A DNA stretch of 64,000 bases from DATEJJ01 sp039649115. GTDB taxonomy: Bacteria; Actinomycetota; Actinomycetes; Mycobacteriales; Micromonosporaceae. The notes under the pieces were generated by a model. The model was given only the letters and a program-made list of their open reading frames with translations, had not been told where the DNA came from and did no database searches. Where the stretch lies: assembly GCA_039649115.1 (NCBI GenBank), contig JBBWZQ010000386.1, forward strand, positions 12,407-76,406, in the 5' to 3' direction. Made by a program: the position numbers and the translations under genes. This document shows, in pieces, positions 36,454 through 45,341 of the stretch (position 1 is its first letter; the number at the start of each line of letters is the position of its first letter).

Positions 36454-37359
36454 ATGAGTCAACACGAGCAGTGGGACATCGCCTCGGGCGTGGGCATCAC
36501 GGCGCTGGGCGTGGCCGCCGCGCGGGCCATCGAGTCCAGCCGGCCGGACCGGCTGATCGCGGACCCGCTCGCGGCGGCCTTCGTCGACGCTGTCCCGGGA
36601 GTGGTACGCAGCTCCCTGCGGTGGCCGGAGGACGGCGCGGCGGTCTCGCAGCAGGACGCGCTGCTGCTGCACACATCCACCGACGTGGGCCTGCGCGCGC
36701 GGGTCTTCGACGACTACCTGCTGGCCGCCTGCCGCGACGGGATCGGGCAGGTCGTGGTCCTGGCCGCCGGGCTGGACAGCCGCGCCTTCCGACTGGCCTG
36801 GCCACCCGGGCTGCGGCTGTTCGAGATCGACCAGCCCAGGGTGCTGGAGTTCAAGGACGCGGTGCTGCGCGACCAGGATGCGCAGCCCCGGTGCACGCGT
36901 CTCGTGGTCCCGGTCGACCTGCGGGGCGACTGGCCGGTCGCGCTGCGCGACGCCGGCTTCGCCGCCGACCTCCCGACCGCCTGGCTGGCCGAGGGCCTGC
37001 TGCACTACCTGGACGCCGCCGCCGAACAGGCGCTGGTCAGCCACATCGACGACCTGTCCGCGCCGGGCAGCCAGATCGGTGTGGAGCGCGCCGACGTCGC
37101 CGGCCTGATGGACCGCGGCGGGCTGCGCCGCGTCGGCGAAAGCTCCACAGTGGACATGGACCAGCTCTTCCGGACCGAACCGCGGCCGGACCCTGCCACC
37201 TGGCTGGCCGGCCGGGACTGGACGGTCACTGTCGAACCGGCGACCGCCGTCGCCGGCCGGTACCACCGCGACCTCGTCGACCCTCGGCTTCCCGGTCCCC
37301 CGTTGCGGATCGCCGAGCACACCGCGTTCCTGTCGGCGCACCGCACCGGCCCGACGTGA
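36454..37359 (+). CDS. Class I SAM-dependent methyltransferase, LCMT/PPM1-like family
   Basis: 301 residues of the family related to leucine carboxyl methyltransferases and common in actinobacteria. The opening WDIASGVGITALGVAAARA is typical. The SAM loop is VVVLAAGLDSRAFRLAW and the acidic strand LFEIDQPRVLEFK follows. AWLAEGLLHYLDAAAEQAL matches the post-binding region. The start could be the ATG at 36454 or the GTG at 36442; neither has an obvious ribosome-binding site. Substrate unknown, often O-methylation of secondary metabolites in the family. It stands alone between a decarboxylase and a convergent membrane protein gene. Confidence 0.88.
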   Translation: MSQHEQWDIASGVGITALGVAAARAIESSRPDRLIADPLAAAFVDAVPGVVRSSLRWPEDGAAVSQQDALLLHTSTDVGLRARVFDDYLLAACRDGIGQVVVLAAGLDSRAFRLAWPPGLRLFEIDQPRVLEFKDAVLRDQDAQPRCTRLVVPVDLRGDWPVALRDAGFAADLPTAWLAEGLLHYLDAAAEQALVSHIDDLSAPGSQIGVERADVAGLMDRGGLRRVGESSTVDMDQLFRTEPRPDPATWLAGRDWTVTVEPATAVAGRYHRDLVDPRLPGPPLRIAEHTAFLSAHRTGPT

Positions 37360-37391
37360 GTGACGGCCGCGCCGGACACCACCGGCCGGCG

Positions 37392-38258
37392 TCACGCCGC
37401 GGCCAGCCGCCGCTGCGTCGACTGGTGCCCGAGCGCGAGCAGGCAGACGGCCGCGACGGCGGTCGCCGCCACCGCCGCGGGCGCCCACGCGCTCAGCGCG
37501 ACGATCCAGAACACCGCCCACACCACGGCCGGCACCGCCAGCGGGAACAGCGCGGCGACCAGGCACCTCGACGCGGGCTGCCCGGCCAGCCACGCCGCGA
37601 GGTAGAGCAGCCCGCCGAGCACGACGTAACCACCGGCGAAGGCGGCCAGCCGGCGCCAGCGGCCGATCATCGCGCCGAGCCCGACGCCGAGCACCGCCCA
37701 CGCGGCGAAGCCGGCGGCCCCGCTGGCCACCACTGTCCACACGGGACGGTCGGCCAGCGTCAACTGGTGTACCGCGACGCCGCGGCTGGCCAGTTCGCCG
37801 AGCCCCCAGTGCCCGGCGACATGGGCGGCCGCGGTGGGCAGCGCGGCCGCCATGTCGGCGGCGGCGAGGACCACGGCGAACAGCGCGGCCACGGCCGCCT
37901 TCGCGAAGATGAGGACGACCGGAGCAGGTGCGCCCGGCGGCGGATCCGGATCGGGTACCTCCCGGACCGCCCGCCGTCCGGCCAGGCGTGGATCGCGGAG
38001 CACGAGAAAGACCCCGGCGGCCATCGCGAGCAGGCATCCACAGCCGAAGCCGGAGGTGTAGACCGCCATGGCGTCGGTGCGGTAGGCGGCGAGCACGGCA
38101 CCGTCGGGTTGCGGGTCGAAGTCGATGACCGTCTCGTACAGGTGCGCGTTGTACGGCAGCAGCCGCCAGCCGAGGTACGCGGCGAGCGGCGGCAGTATCC
38201 ACAGTGGCCACGAGCGCCCGAGCAGCGCCCGCAGTTCACTGACGAGTCCCTCGCGCAT
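37392..38258 (-). CDS. Hypothetical multi-pass membrane protein
   Basis: 288 residues, about six membrane helices. The first (SWPLWILPPLAAYLGWRLLP) is followed by an outside loop, then pairs of helices. The pattern and length resemble ABC-2 type permeases, but no ATPase gene is adjacent, so this is tentative. The cytoplasmic loop VPDPDPPPGAPAP is Pro-rich. The ATG at 38258 has GAGGGA close by. It is divergent from the large LuxR-type regulator over 89 bases and may be regulated by it. Confidence 0.6.
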   Translation of the reverse strand: MREGLVSELRALLGRSWPLWILPPLAAYLGWRLLPYNAHLYETVIDFDPQPDGAVLAAYRTDAMAVYTSGFGCGCLLAMAAGVFLVLRDPRLAGRRAVREVPDPDPPPGAPAPVVLIFAKAAVAALFAVVLAAADMAAALPTAAAHVAGHWGLGELASRGVAVHQLTLADRPVWTVVASGAAGFAAWAVLGVGLGAMIGRWRRLAAFAGGYVVLGGLLYLAAWLAGQPASRCLVAALFPLAVPAVVWAVFWIVALSAWAPAAVAATAVAAVCLLALGHQSTQRRLAAA

Positions 38259-38347
38259 CAGCTCGGACTGTAGCGCTCGCGTGTCGAAACCGCCCGATCC
38301 CCGGCTGGGGATGTCCGGGAGCCCGGCCGCCTGCGAAACTGGCGTAC

Positions 38348-40771
38348 ATGACCGCCTCGGTCCCAGGTGTGCCCAGGGCGCGCCGGAAGGCTGGCGGGTA
38401 CGTGGGCAACGCGCACGGGGAACCGCCGGGCGAGGTGACCAGCTTTGTCGGCCGGGGGCACGAACTCGCATCGGTCCGGCAGCTGCTGTCGGCCGGGCGG
38501 TTGGTGACGCTCACCGGAGTCGGCGGCGTCGGTAAGACCCGGCTGGCGCACCGGACGGCGTGCCACCTGCGACGCGCCTTCCCGGACGGCGTGTGGTTCG
38601 TCGGCCTGGCCGAGTTGCCGCGGGTCGAGCCGCCCCTGCCCGAGGCGCCGGACGTGCACGCCGTGGCCCAGCTCGTCGCGGCCACGCTCCGGCTGCGGCA
38701 GCGGGCGCCGCAGTCGCCGGTGGACATGCTGTGCGGGTACCTCGCGCGGCGGTGCCTGCTGCTCGTGCTGGACGACTGCGAGCACCTGCTGGACGCCTGC
38801 GCGGCGCTGGTCGGGACGCTGCTGCGCGCCTGCCCGGAGGTGCGCGTCCTGGCCACCAGCCGGGAGCCGCTGGCGATCGCCGGCGAGGCCATCATGTCGG
38901 TACCGCCGCTGCCGGTCCCCGGTCGCGGCGCGCCGGCGAGCCTCACCGAGTTGCTGCGGTGCGAGTCGGTGGCCCTGTTCGCCGAGCGGGCCGCGGCCGC
39001 CGTACCCGGCTTCCAGGTGACCGCGGGCAACGCGGCGGCGGTGTCGGACATCTGCCGGCGGCTGGAGGGCCTGCCGCTGGCGATCGAACTGGCGGCGGCC
39101 CGGCTGCGGGTGCTGACCCCGCGGCAGATCGTGGACCGGCTGGCCGACCGGTTCGGCCTGCTCGCCGGCGGCTCCCGCGGCAACCCCGACCGGCAGCAGA
39201 CGCTGCGGGCCTGCGTGGACTGGAGCTTCGGCATGTGCTCCGCCGCCGAGCGGCGGCTGTGGTCGCGCCTGTCGGTCTTCCCCGACGGCTTCGACCTGGC
39301 GGCGGTGGAGGGCGTCTGCGCGGGCGGCGAGCTGGCCGTCGAGGACCTGTTGCACCTGACCGCCGCCCTGGTCGACAAGTCGATCCTGACCCGGGAGGAC
39401 CACCGCGGGCCGGTCGCCCGGTACCGGATGCTGGTGACCATCCGCATCTACGGGCAGGACAGGCTGCGCGAGACCGGTGAGTACCTCGCGTTGCGGCGGC
39501 GGCACCGCGACTGGTACGCGGGGGTGGTGGCGCGGGCCCGGGCGGAGTGGATCAGCGACCGCCAGGCGTACTGGCTGGACCGGCTCAACCGCGAGCGCCC
39601 GGACCTGCGGGCGGTCATGGAGTTCTGCCTCACCGACCCGGCCGGGGCGCAGGCGGCGCTGCGCATCCTCGTGACGCTGCCGTCGCTGTTCTGGTGGGGC
39701 TCCGGCCTGTTCCGCGAGGGCCGGCGCTGGCTGGGCCGCGCGCTGGCGCAGACCGCGGCGCCCAGCGTGCTGCGGTCGCGGGCGGTGCTGCTGGCCAGCA
39801 GGCTGGCGGTCGCCCAGGGCGAGTACGAGATCTCGGTGCGGCTGCTCGGGGAGGGGGAGGAACTCGCCAGGCAGGTGGGTGCGGCCAACGAGCTCGCCTA
39901 CGCAGCCTTCATCCGCGGGGTGACCGCGCTGATGCGCAACGACCTGCCCGTCGCGGTCGACACCCTGCAGCGGGCGCTGGTCATGGGGGCCGTGGCGCCG
40001 GAGCGCGAGCGGGACCAGGACCAGCGCCTGCACACGCTGTTCACGCTCGTGGCGGCCGCCGGGCTGGCCGGCGACAAGGAGCAGGCGGTCGCGTGCGCCG
40101 AGCAGGTGCTGGCCCTCACCGAGCCGCAGGGAGAGATCCTGCACCGGTCCAACACGCTGTGGGCGCGGGGGCTGGTCGCCTGGTTGCAGGGCGACCTGCG
40201 GGACGCGGCCGCCTACGAGTTGGACGGCCTGCGGCTCAAGCAGTCCTGCGGGCTGGACGACGAGCTCGGCTCGGCGCTGTGCCTGGAGGTGCTGGCCTGG
40301 GTCGCCGCCAGCGGTGGCGAGCCCGGGCAGGCCGCGTCCCTCCTCGGCACCGCGGACGCGATGCTGACCGACGTCGGCATGCCCATCGGCGCGTTCCGGC
40401 ACCTCGTGGACCATCACGACCGGTGCGAGCGGGAGACCCGGGCGGTCCTGGGCAATGCCGCGTTCGCGCGCGCCTTCCGCGGCGGCCGGAGCCTGTCCGT
40501 CGAGGAGGCGCTCGGCTACCTGCTCGGCGGGGACGAGCTGCCGCCGCCACCGGCACCCGCCGCCGGCCCGGCGCCGCTGACCCGGCGCGAGCGGCAGGTC
40601 GCCGAGCTGGTGGCACAGGGCATGACCAACCAGCAGATCGCCAAGAGGCTGGTCGTCTCCACGCGTACCGCGGAAAGCCATGTCGACAACATCCGGGCCA
40701 AGCTCGGCTTCGCCTCCCGTACCCAGATCGCCGCGTGGGCCGTCCGGCATGACCGGGATCGGACCGGCTGA
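38348..40771 (+). CDS. Large ATPase transcriptional regulator with C-terminal LuxR helix-turn-helix
   Basis: 807 residues. An NB-ARC-like AAA ATPase lies near 30-330, with Walker A GVGGVGKTRL (about 57-66) and Walker B LLLVLDDCEH (Asp142/143); LATSREPLAIAGE is the sensor-like motif. A helical middle region (about 400-700) resembles tetratricopeptide-type repeats. A LuxR-type DNA-binding domain closes the protein (LTRRERQVAELVAQGMTNQQ, then STRTAESHVDNIRAKLG). It probably integrates a ligand or partner signal with ATP binding to activate transcription. Nearby candidates for control are the divergent membrane protein and the convergent solute-binding lipoprotein. A hairpin terminator follows. 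Confidence 0.9.
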   Translation: MTASVPGVPRARRKAGGYVGNAHGEPPGEVTSFVGRGHELASVRQLLSAGRLVTLTGVGGVGKTRLAHRTACHLRRAFPDGVWFVGLAELPRVEPPLPEAPDVHAVAQLVAATLRLRQRAPQSPVDMLCGYLARRCLLLVLDDCEHLLDACAALVGTLLRACPEVRVLATSREPLAIAGEAIMSVPPLPVPGRGAPASLTELLRCESVALFAERAAAAVPGFQVTAGNAAAVSDICRRLEGLPLAIELAAARLRVLTPRQIVDRLADRFGLLAGGSRGNPDRQQTLRACVDWSFGMCSAAERRLWSRLSVFPDGFDLAAVEGVCAGGELAVEDLLHLTAALVDKSILTREDHRGPVARYRMLVTIRIYGQDRLRETGEYLALRRRHRDWYAGVVARARAEWISDRQAYWLDRLNRERPDLRAVMEFCLTDPAGAQAALRILVTLPSLFWWGSGLFREGRRWLGRALAQTAAPSVLRSRAVLLASRLAVAQGEYEISVRLLGEGEELARQVGAANELAYAAFIRGVTALMRNDLPVAVDTLQRALVMGAVAPERERDQDQRLHTLFTLVAAAGLAGDKEQAVACAEQVLALTEPQGEILHRSNTLWARGLVAWLQGDLRDAAAYELDGLRLKQSCGLDDELGSALCLEVLAWVAASGGEPGQAASLLGTADAMLTDVGMPIGAFRHLVDHHDRCERETRAVLGNAAFARAFRGGRSLSVEEALGYLLGGDELPPPPAPAAGPAPLTRRERQVAELVAQGMTNQQIAKRLVVSTRTAESHVDNIRAKLGFASRTQIAAWAVRHDRDRTG

Positions 40772-40809
40772 CCGCGCCCGGGCGTACCCGATCCTCGACG
40801 TCGTGGAGG

Positions 40810-40845
40810 CCCCGGGCCGGATCCCATCCAAAACCAGGCCCGGGG
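40810..40845. terminator. Bidirectional hairpin between LuxR regulator and solute-binding gene
   Basis: A 9-bp perfect stem, CCCCGGGCC with GGCCCGGGG, flanks an 18-base loop. It lies 38 bases after the regulator stop and 27 bases from the stop of the convergent lipoprotein gene. Confidence 0.6.
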
Positions 40846-40872
40846 TCCCTTACCCCCGAATGGTGCTCGAAT

Positions 40873-42630
40873 CTAACCCTGTACGCCGAGCGACACGAAG
40901 TCGACCATGCCGACCCATGCGGTGACATAGACGTTGGTCGTCTTCGGGTTGCGGTAGTTGAGTGCCTTGTCGAAGACGAAAGGCAGGTACGTGGCCGAAT
41001 CCATGACCAGCTTGTCGATCTGCTTCCACAGCTGCGCGGCCTTCGCCGGGTCGGTGGCGGTGACCGCCTGGTCGATCAGCGAGTTGACCGCCGGATCGTT
41101 CAGCTCGGCGGTGTTGTTGTTGCCGCCGTTCGGCTGGATCTTCCGCCCGTCCACGAGTACCTGCAGGAAACCGTCATTGGTCGGGTAGTCGGCGCCCCAA
41201 CCCTCGACCATGAGGCCGTAACCCTTCCGTTTGACATTGGCCGGAGTGCCGATGGTGGTCGAGTAGTAGCTGGACGGGTCGGTCGCGTCGATGGTGGCGA
41301 CGATGCCCACTTTGGCCAGTGACTGCTGCAGCGCATCCGCGACCTTCCTGCCCTTGGCCGTGCTCTGTGTCGCGATGACCGTCCGGAAGCCGTCGGGGTG
41401 CCCGCAGGCCCGCAGTGCGGCCTTCGCCTTGTCGAGGTCCGGCGTGCCGGCCGTGCCGGTGAACGGCTGCAGGCTGCGGTCGTAGCCGGTGAGGTTCGGC
41501 GGGATCAACGACGGCGCGATCGCTCCGCCGGCTGTCGGGCCGCCCCGTGCGGTCTGCAGCGCCACCTTGTCGGCCGCGTACTGCACGGCCTTGCGGCATT
41601 CGAGGTTGTCCATCGGCGCAACCGTGGTGGCGAGGCTGACGAACCGGGTGAACCCGGTGTTCGGGTTGTCGGCGTGCGCCTTCAACTCCGGGTTCGTGAG
41701 GATCTTGGTCTGGGTCGTCGGCTGCACCCCCACCTGGTTGACGTTGATGTGGACGGTACCGTCCAGCAGCTCGTTGTCGATCTCCTCGTCGCTGCTGATG
41801 ACGGTCAGGTTGATCTCGTCAGGCAGGGCGTTGCGGACCTTGTCGGTGGACGGGTCCCAGTTCGGGTTGCGGTCCAGCACGAGACTCTTGCCCGGCTGGT
41901 AGTTCTTGAACTTGTACGGTCCGGAGGACACCGGGTGGCCGGTGTACTTCGAGCCGGTGTCCCGGGCCCGCGGCACCGGAGCGGCGCCGCCCATGGCCAG
42001 CTTGTACGGGAAGCTCGCGTCGAGGTTGGCGAGCGTGAAGACGATGGTGCTGTTGTCCGGCGTCTGTACCGACTTGAGGCCCAGCTTCTCCGGATCCTTG
42101 TCCGCGTACGGGCCCTTGTAGTGCTGCCCCTCGTCGAGCGCCGCGATCAGGTAGGTCGGGCCGCCGGGTACCACCGCCTGGGCGAAGACCCGCTCGATGC
42201 CGTACTTGATGTCCTTGGACGTGATGGGCGTGCCGTCCTCGAACTTGATGCCGCTCTTCAGCTTGTATGTGTACGTCTTGCGGTCCGCACTGACGTCCTG
42301 GCTCTGCGCCAGGTCATTGACGAGCTTCAGGGAGCCCGCACCCGGCTCCGGCGCTGCGGTGACGAGTGTCCGCAGGTAGTAACGAGAAAAGTTGAACATC
42401 CACGCGTAGTAGAACCGGGCGCCGTCGTACGAGTCGGCGTCCGCGGTGGTGACCAGTTTGAGCACCCCGCCCTTGTGCGTCGAGGGGTTGACGACGCCGG
42501 TGATGGCGGCGTTGAAAGCGGCACCACCGGGACTGTTGCCGGCCGCCGGTGTGCCGCCACCCGAACAGGCGGCGAGTATGAGAGTGAGCGTGGCCGAACC
42601 GGCGACCAGCGCTGCAGTCTTCCGTTTCAC
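40873..42630 (-). CDS. ABC transporter solute-binding lipoprotein, family 5 (oligopeptide type)
   Basis: 585 residues. A lipoprotein signal with lipobox (TLILAACSGGG, Cys at 22) anchors it outside the membrane. It has the SBP_bac_5 layout: YTYKLKSGIKFEDGTPITSK near 110-135 (quoted part FEDGTPITSKDIKYGIERVF), ECRKAVQYAADKVAL and ALRACGHPDGFRTV. The family binds oligopeptides, opines, nickel or oligosaccharides. The GTG start at 42630 follows GAGAGGAA. No permease or ATPase genes flank it, so it is an orphan that must use a transporter encoded elsewhere or act as a sensor. Confidence 0.92.
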   Translation of the reverse strand: MKRKTAALVAGSATLTLILAACSGGGTPAAGNSPGGAAFNAAITGVVNPSTHKGGVLKLVTTADADSYDGARFYYAWMFNFSRYYLRTLVTAAPEPGAGSLKLVNDLAQSQDVSADRKTYTYKLKSGIKFEDGTPITSKDIKYGIERVFAQAVVPGGPTYLIAALDEGQHYKGPYADKDPEKLGLKSVQTPDNSTIVFTLANLDASFPYKLAMGGAAPVPRARDTGSKYTGHPVSSGPYKFKNYQPGKSLVLDRNPNWDPSTDKVRNALPDEINLTVISSDEEIDNELLDGTVHINVNQVGVQPTTQTKILTNPELKAHADNPNTGFTRFVSLATTVAPMDNLECRKAVQYAADKVALQTARGGPTAGGAIAPSLIPPNLTGYDRSLQPFTGTAGTPDLDKAKAALRACGHPDGFRTVIATQSTAKGRKVADALQQSLAKVGIVATIDATDPSSYYSTTIGTPANVKRKGYGLMVEGWGADYPTNDGFLQVLVDGRKIQPNGGNNNTAELNDPAVNSLIDQAVTATDPAKAAQLWKQIDKLVMDSATYLPFVFDKALNYRNPKTTNVYVTAWVGMVDFVSLGVQG

Positions 42631-42782
42631 AGGCAGTTCCTCTCACTGTCAAGAAGCAGCACGGGGCCAGTGGTGCATCGCTGGTTGCGATGACCACAGG
42701 AACGGTCCGTGAATTACCCTCCACCTCTAACGGACTGCTGAGGCGCCCAGCCGGTTGCGCCGGTTACACGGACAGGCTCCGT

Positions 42783-42798
42783 ACCGGATCCATCCGGT
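42783..42798. repeat. Inverted repeat downstream of the SGNH gene
   Basis: Arms ACCGGAT and ATCCGGT are separated by CC, 46 bases past the SGNH hydrolase stop and about 150 bases upstream of the solute-binding gene start. It could be a weak terminator or an operator for the lipoprotein gene. No T-run is present. Confidence 0.4.
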
Positions 42799-42843
42799 CC
42801 GGAGCCGCCGCGCGGGAGTTTTATCTGTGCCGACAGCGTGGCG

Positions 42844-44160
42844 TCAGGTGAACAGCCGGGCCGGTACCGCGTCGGCCATCACCTGGTAGCCCGCGGGGTT
42901 CAGGTGCAGGTGGTCACCGACGTCGAGCGCCGTCAGCAGCTGCCGCGGGTTCTGCGGATCGCGCGTGACCCGGTCGAAGTCGATGACGGCGTCGAATCCG
43001 CCGCTGGTGCGGATCCACTCGTTGACGGTCTGCCGGGCCGACTCGCGCAGTCCGGCGGCGTCGTCGTACCCGGTGTTGCCACCGAACGGCGTCAGCGTGG
43101 CGCCGTACACGCGGATGCCCTGCGCGTGGGCGCGAACGACGATCTGGTCGTACGCCGCGATCAGGTCGTCCGCGACCTGCTTCTGCGCGGCGTCGGTGGC
43201 CGCGGCCGTGCCGATGTCGTTCACGCCTTCGAAGACGATCAGCCAGCTGACGCCGCTCTGCGCGAGCACGTCCCGGTCCAGCCGCGCCAGGGCGTTGGGT
43301 CCGAGACCGTCGTTCAGCACCCGGTTGCCGCCGGCCGCCTGGTTGAGGATCGCGATGCCGGCCGTGCTCCGGCTGGCCTGCAGCCGGGCGAGCAGCCGGT
43401 CGGGCCAGCGGTCGTTCAGGTTCGTGGTGGAGCCGCGGCCGTCGGTCAGCGAGTCACCGAGCATGACCGCCGCCGCCGTGCTGCCCCTGGACCACACCTC
43501 GACGCCGCTGAGGAAGTACCAGTGGTTGGTCGTGGTCGCCGCCGGCAGGTCCGCGTCCTGCACGTGGTCTCCGGCCACCAGGTAGGACGTGGTGCGCGAA
43601 CCGGGATGCGAGGTGATGTTGTTGGATGCCTGGCCCTCGGCGAGGTAGCTGGTCACGGTGACGTTGGACTGCGGCGCGAGGGGGAAGGTCAGCGGGTCGG
43701 ACACGACCTGCGCGCCGACCCGGATGTCCACAGAGGAATGACCGTGGAAGGTCACCGGGTGGGATGTGCCGGCCCGGATGGCGCTGACCCCCGCCTGACC
43801 GTCGACCGGGAGGGCCACCGAGACCGAGGTGATGGGCAGCGGCGCGCCGCCGAACGCGTTGGAGAAGCGCAGCCGGACGTGCTGCCCGCCGACCGAGGTG
43901 TGGAGGGTCTGCCGCAGGGTGCTGTTCGCCAGGACGAGACCGTCCTGTGTGAACGGTGCCGGTGGCATGTTGCCGGGTTCGGTGAGTTGGGGCATGGACA
44001 CCCACGTGTTCACCCAGTGCCCGGCCGTCCTCGTCGCGACCGGGTCACCGGCGGCGACTTCCGTGCTGCCGGTCGCCCGGACCGCGATCGGGGTCACGAC
44101 GGCCGCGGCGGCGAGGGCTGCCGCGGCGACCCTACCGATGATCGACCAGGTCCGGTTCAT
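42844..44160 (-). CDS. Secreted SGNH/GDSL hydrolase
   Basis: 438-residue secreted esterase-type enzyme with a signal peptide (about 7-30). An N-terminal beta-rich domain (about 45-215) precedes the SGNH core. The nucleophile Ser is in VMLGDSLTDGRGS (near 233-245), Gly/Asn in AAGGNRV and GVNDIG, and the catalytic Asp/His in DHLHLNPAGY near the end. Such two-domain proteins include carbohydrate esterases acting on plant polysaccharides; the activity is not certain. The ATG at 44160 follows GGAGG. A 12-bp palindrome 30 bases upstream may be its operator. Confidence 0.88.
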   Translation of the reverse strand: MNRTWSIIGRVAAAALAAAAVVTPIAVRATGSTEVAAGDPVATRTAGHWVNTWVSMPQLTEPGNMPPAPFTQDGLVLANSTLRQTLHTSVGGQHVRLRFSNAFGGAPLPITSVSVALPVDGQAGVSAIRAGTSHPVTFHGHSSVDIRVGAQVVSDPLTFPLAPQSNVTVTSYLAEGQASNNITSHPGSRTTSYLVAGDHVQDADLPAATTTNHWYFLSGVEVWSRGSTAAAVMLGDSLTDGRGSTTNLNDRWPDRLLARLQASRSTAGIAILNQAAGGNRVLNDGLGPNALARLDRDVLAQSGVSWLIVFEGVNDIGTAAATDAAQKQVADDLIAAYDQIVVRAHAQGIRVYGATLTPFGGNTGYDDAAGLRESARQTVNEWIRTSGGFDAVIDFDRVTRDPQNPRQLLTALDVGDHLHLNPAGYQVMADAVPARLFT

Positions 44161-44189
44161 GGATGACCGCCTCCCCTTGCGCCCGGCCG

Positions 44190-44201
44190 TTTCGGCCGAA
44201 A
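44190..44201. promoter_or_regulatory. Palindrome upstream of the SGNH gene
   Basis: Perfect TTTCGGCCGAAA, 30 bases before the SGNH start, followed by AACTTCC. GAAA/TTTC symmetry recalls sugar-responsive operators of actinomycete polysaccharide genes, but the match is short, so an operator role is tentative. Confidence 0.4.
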
Positions 44202-44268
44202 ACTTCCAGGACTAGGCCGCAAACTTACGGGGGGACGTTGATGCCCGTCAACCCCTGCGCACACAGAC

Positions 44269-44310
44269 GCAGGCCCTGACCTGCCGAAACTTTCGGCGGC
44301 CAGGGCCTGC
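44269..44310 (-). terminator. Long imperfect palindrome after the alpha/beta hydrolase gene
   Basis: Outer arms GCAGGCCCTG and CAGGGCCTGC enclose an inner perfect GCCGAAA-C-TTTCGGC, giving a nearly continuous 42-base hairpin 16 bases beyond the hydrolase stop. It best fits an intrinsic terminator; the inner GAAACTTTC core could also be read as an operator for the SGNH gene downstream. Confidence 0.65.
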
Positions 44311-44325
44311 GGGTGGCGGTGGCGG

Positions 44326-45168
44326 TTACGCGAAGCGCCGGATGAACGCCGCGGCCGTCTCGGCGACCTCGCGCCAGCCGTGGTCGATGGTCAGCGCGTG
44401 GCCGCGTCCGGGGATCTCCACGAACTCGGTGACGCCGGGGTTGTGCTGCTGCCGGTGGTACGCGGCCGCCGAGATGGCGCGCGGCACGGTGTTGTCCTTC
44501 TCGCCGGAGACGATCAGCAGCGGGCCGCGGTCCGGGTTCTCGGTGTCCACCTTCGCCTCGGTCCACGGGTTGAGGTTCGCGGTGGCGGCCTGGAACAGCG
44601 GCGCACCGGACGCGGGTACGGCGAACGTGTCGTACAGCGACCGGGCCTCGTCCTCCGGTACGGCGTTGGCGAAGGCGTACCGGAACTGCTCGTAGGTCAG
44701 CGGGACGGCCCGGTGCCGGTTGGCCGGGTTGCCGAGCACGGGCAGCGAGGAGCGCAGCGACGAGATCGGCAGCGGGAGCACGCCACGGAACGGTGCGCCG
44801 TCGATGGCGACCGTGGCCGCGGACAGGCCACGCCCGGCGATGATCTGCGCGAGCAGCCCGCCGAAGGAGTGCCCGATCACCGCCGGCTTGCGGTCCAGCT
44901 TCTCGATGACGGCCGCGTAGTGGTCCGCGACCTGCCCGACCGTCTTGTTCGCGAATACCTCGGGGTGGGCCTTGGCCTCCTCGACCGTCTCCGGGTCGTC
45001 CGGCCAGCCCGGGGTCAGCGGCGCGTAGCCGGCCTCGGCGAACAGCTCCGCCCAGCGGTCCCAGCTGCTCGGCAGCAGCCAAAGGCCGTGGATGAACACG
45101 ACTGGGGTACGGCCGCTGGCGTTCACGCGGTCGACGTCCTCCGTGGTGCCGGGCGTGGTCTCGGACAT
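44326..45168 (-). CDS. Alpha/beta hydrolase (lipase/esterase-like)
   Basis: 280-residue cytoplasmic serine hydrolase. The oxyanion region is VVFIHGLWLLPSSWDRW, the nucleophile elbow GHSFGGLLAQ (Ser near 105), the catalytic Asp in IVSGEKDNTVP and the His in IPGRGHALTIDHGW. Proteins with this layout are annotated as non-heme chloroperoxidase-like or lipase-like hydrolases. I start at the ATG at 45168, with AGGAGG four bases upstream. It is divergent from ppk2 over 173 bases. The natural substrate is unknown. Confidence 0.88.
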   Translation of the reverse strand: MSETTPGTTEDVDRVNASGRTPVVFIHGLWLLPSSWDRWAELFAEAGYAPLTPGWPDDPETVEEAKAHPEVFANKTVGQVADHYAAVIEKLDRKPAVIGHSFGGLLAQIIAGRGLSAATVAIDGAPFRGVLPLPISSLRSSLPVLGNPANRHRAVPLTYEQFRYAFANAVPEDEARSLYDTFAVPASGAPLFQAATANLNPWTEAKVDTENPDRGPLLIVSGEKDNTVPRAISAAAYHRQQHNPGVTEFVEIPGRGHALTIDHGWREVAETAAAFIRRFA

Positions 45169-45341
45169 GGGTCCTCCTTCGCTCCGGCCGGACCGATGCC
45201 TCCGGCCGCGTGCACAGGCTAGCCCCACCAGGGGGTGCTGTCGTCATCCCGCCGGCGACAACCGTCGAGACGATGACCGCCGATGCTCGTCGAGCGTGGT
45301 CGGCAGGGCGTGACATAGCCTGGGGCCATGGCGGGTGCGCG

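Noticed and set aside
42640..42650. TTGACA on the reverse strand before the solute-binding lipoprotein gene as a -35 box
   Set aside because: It lies too close to the start codon to leave room for a -10 element and a leader.
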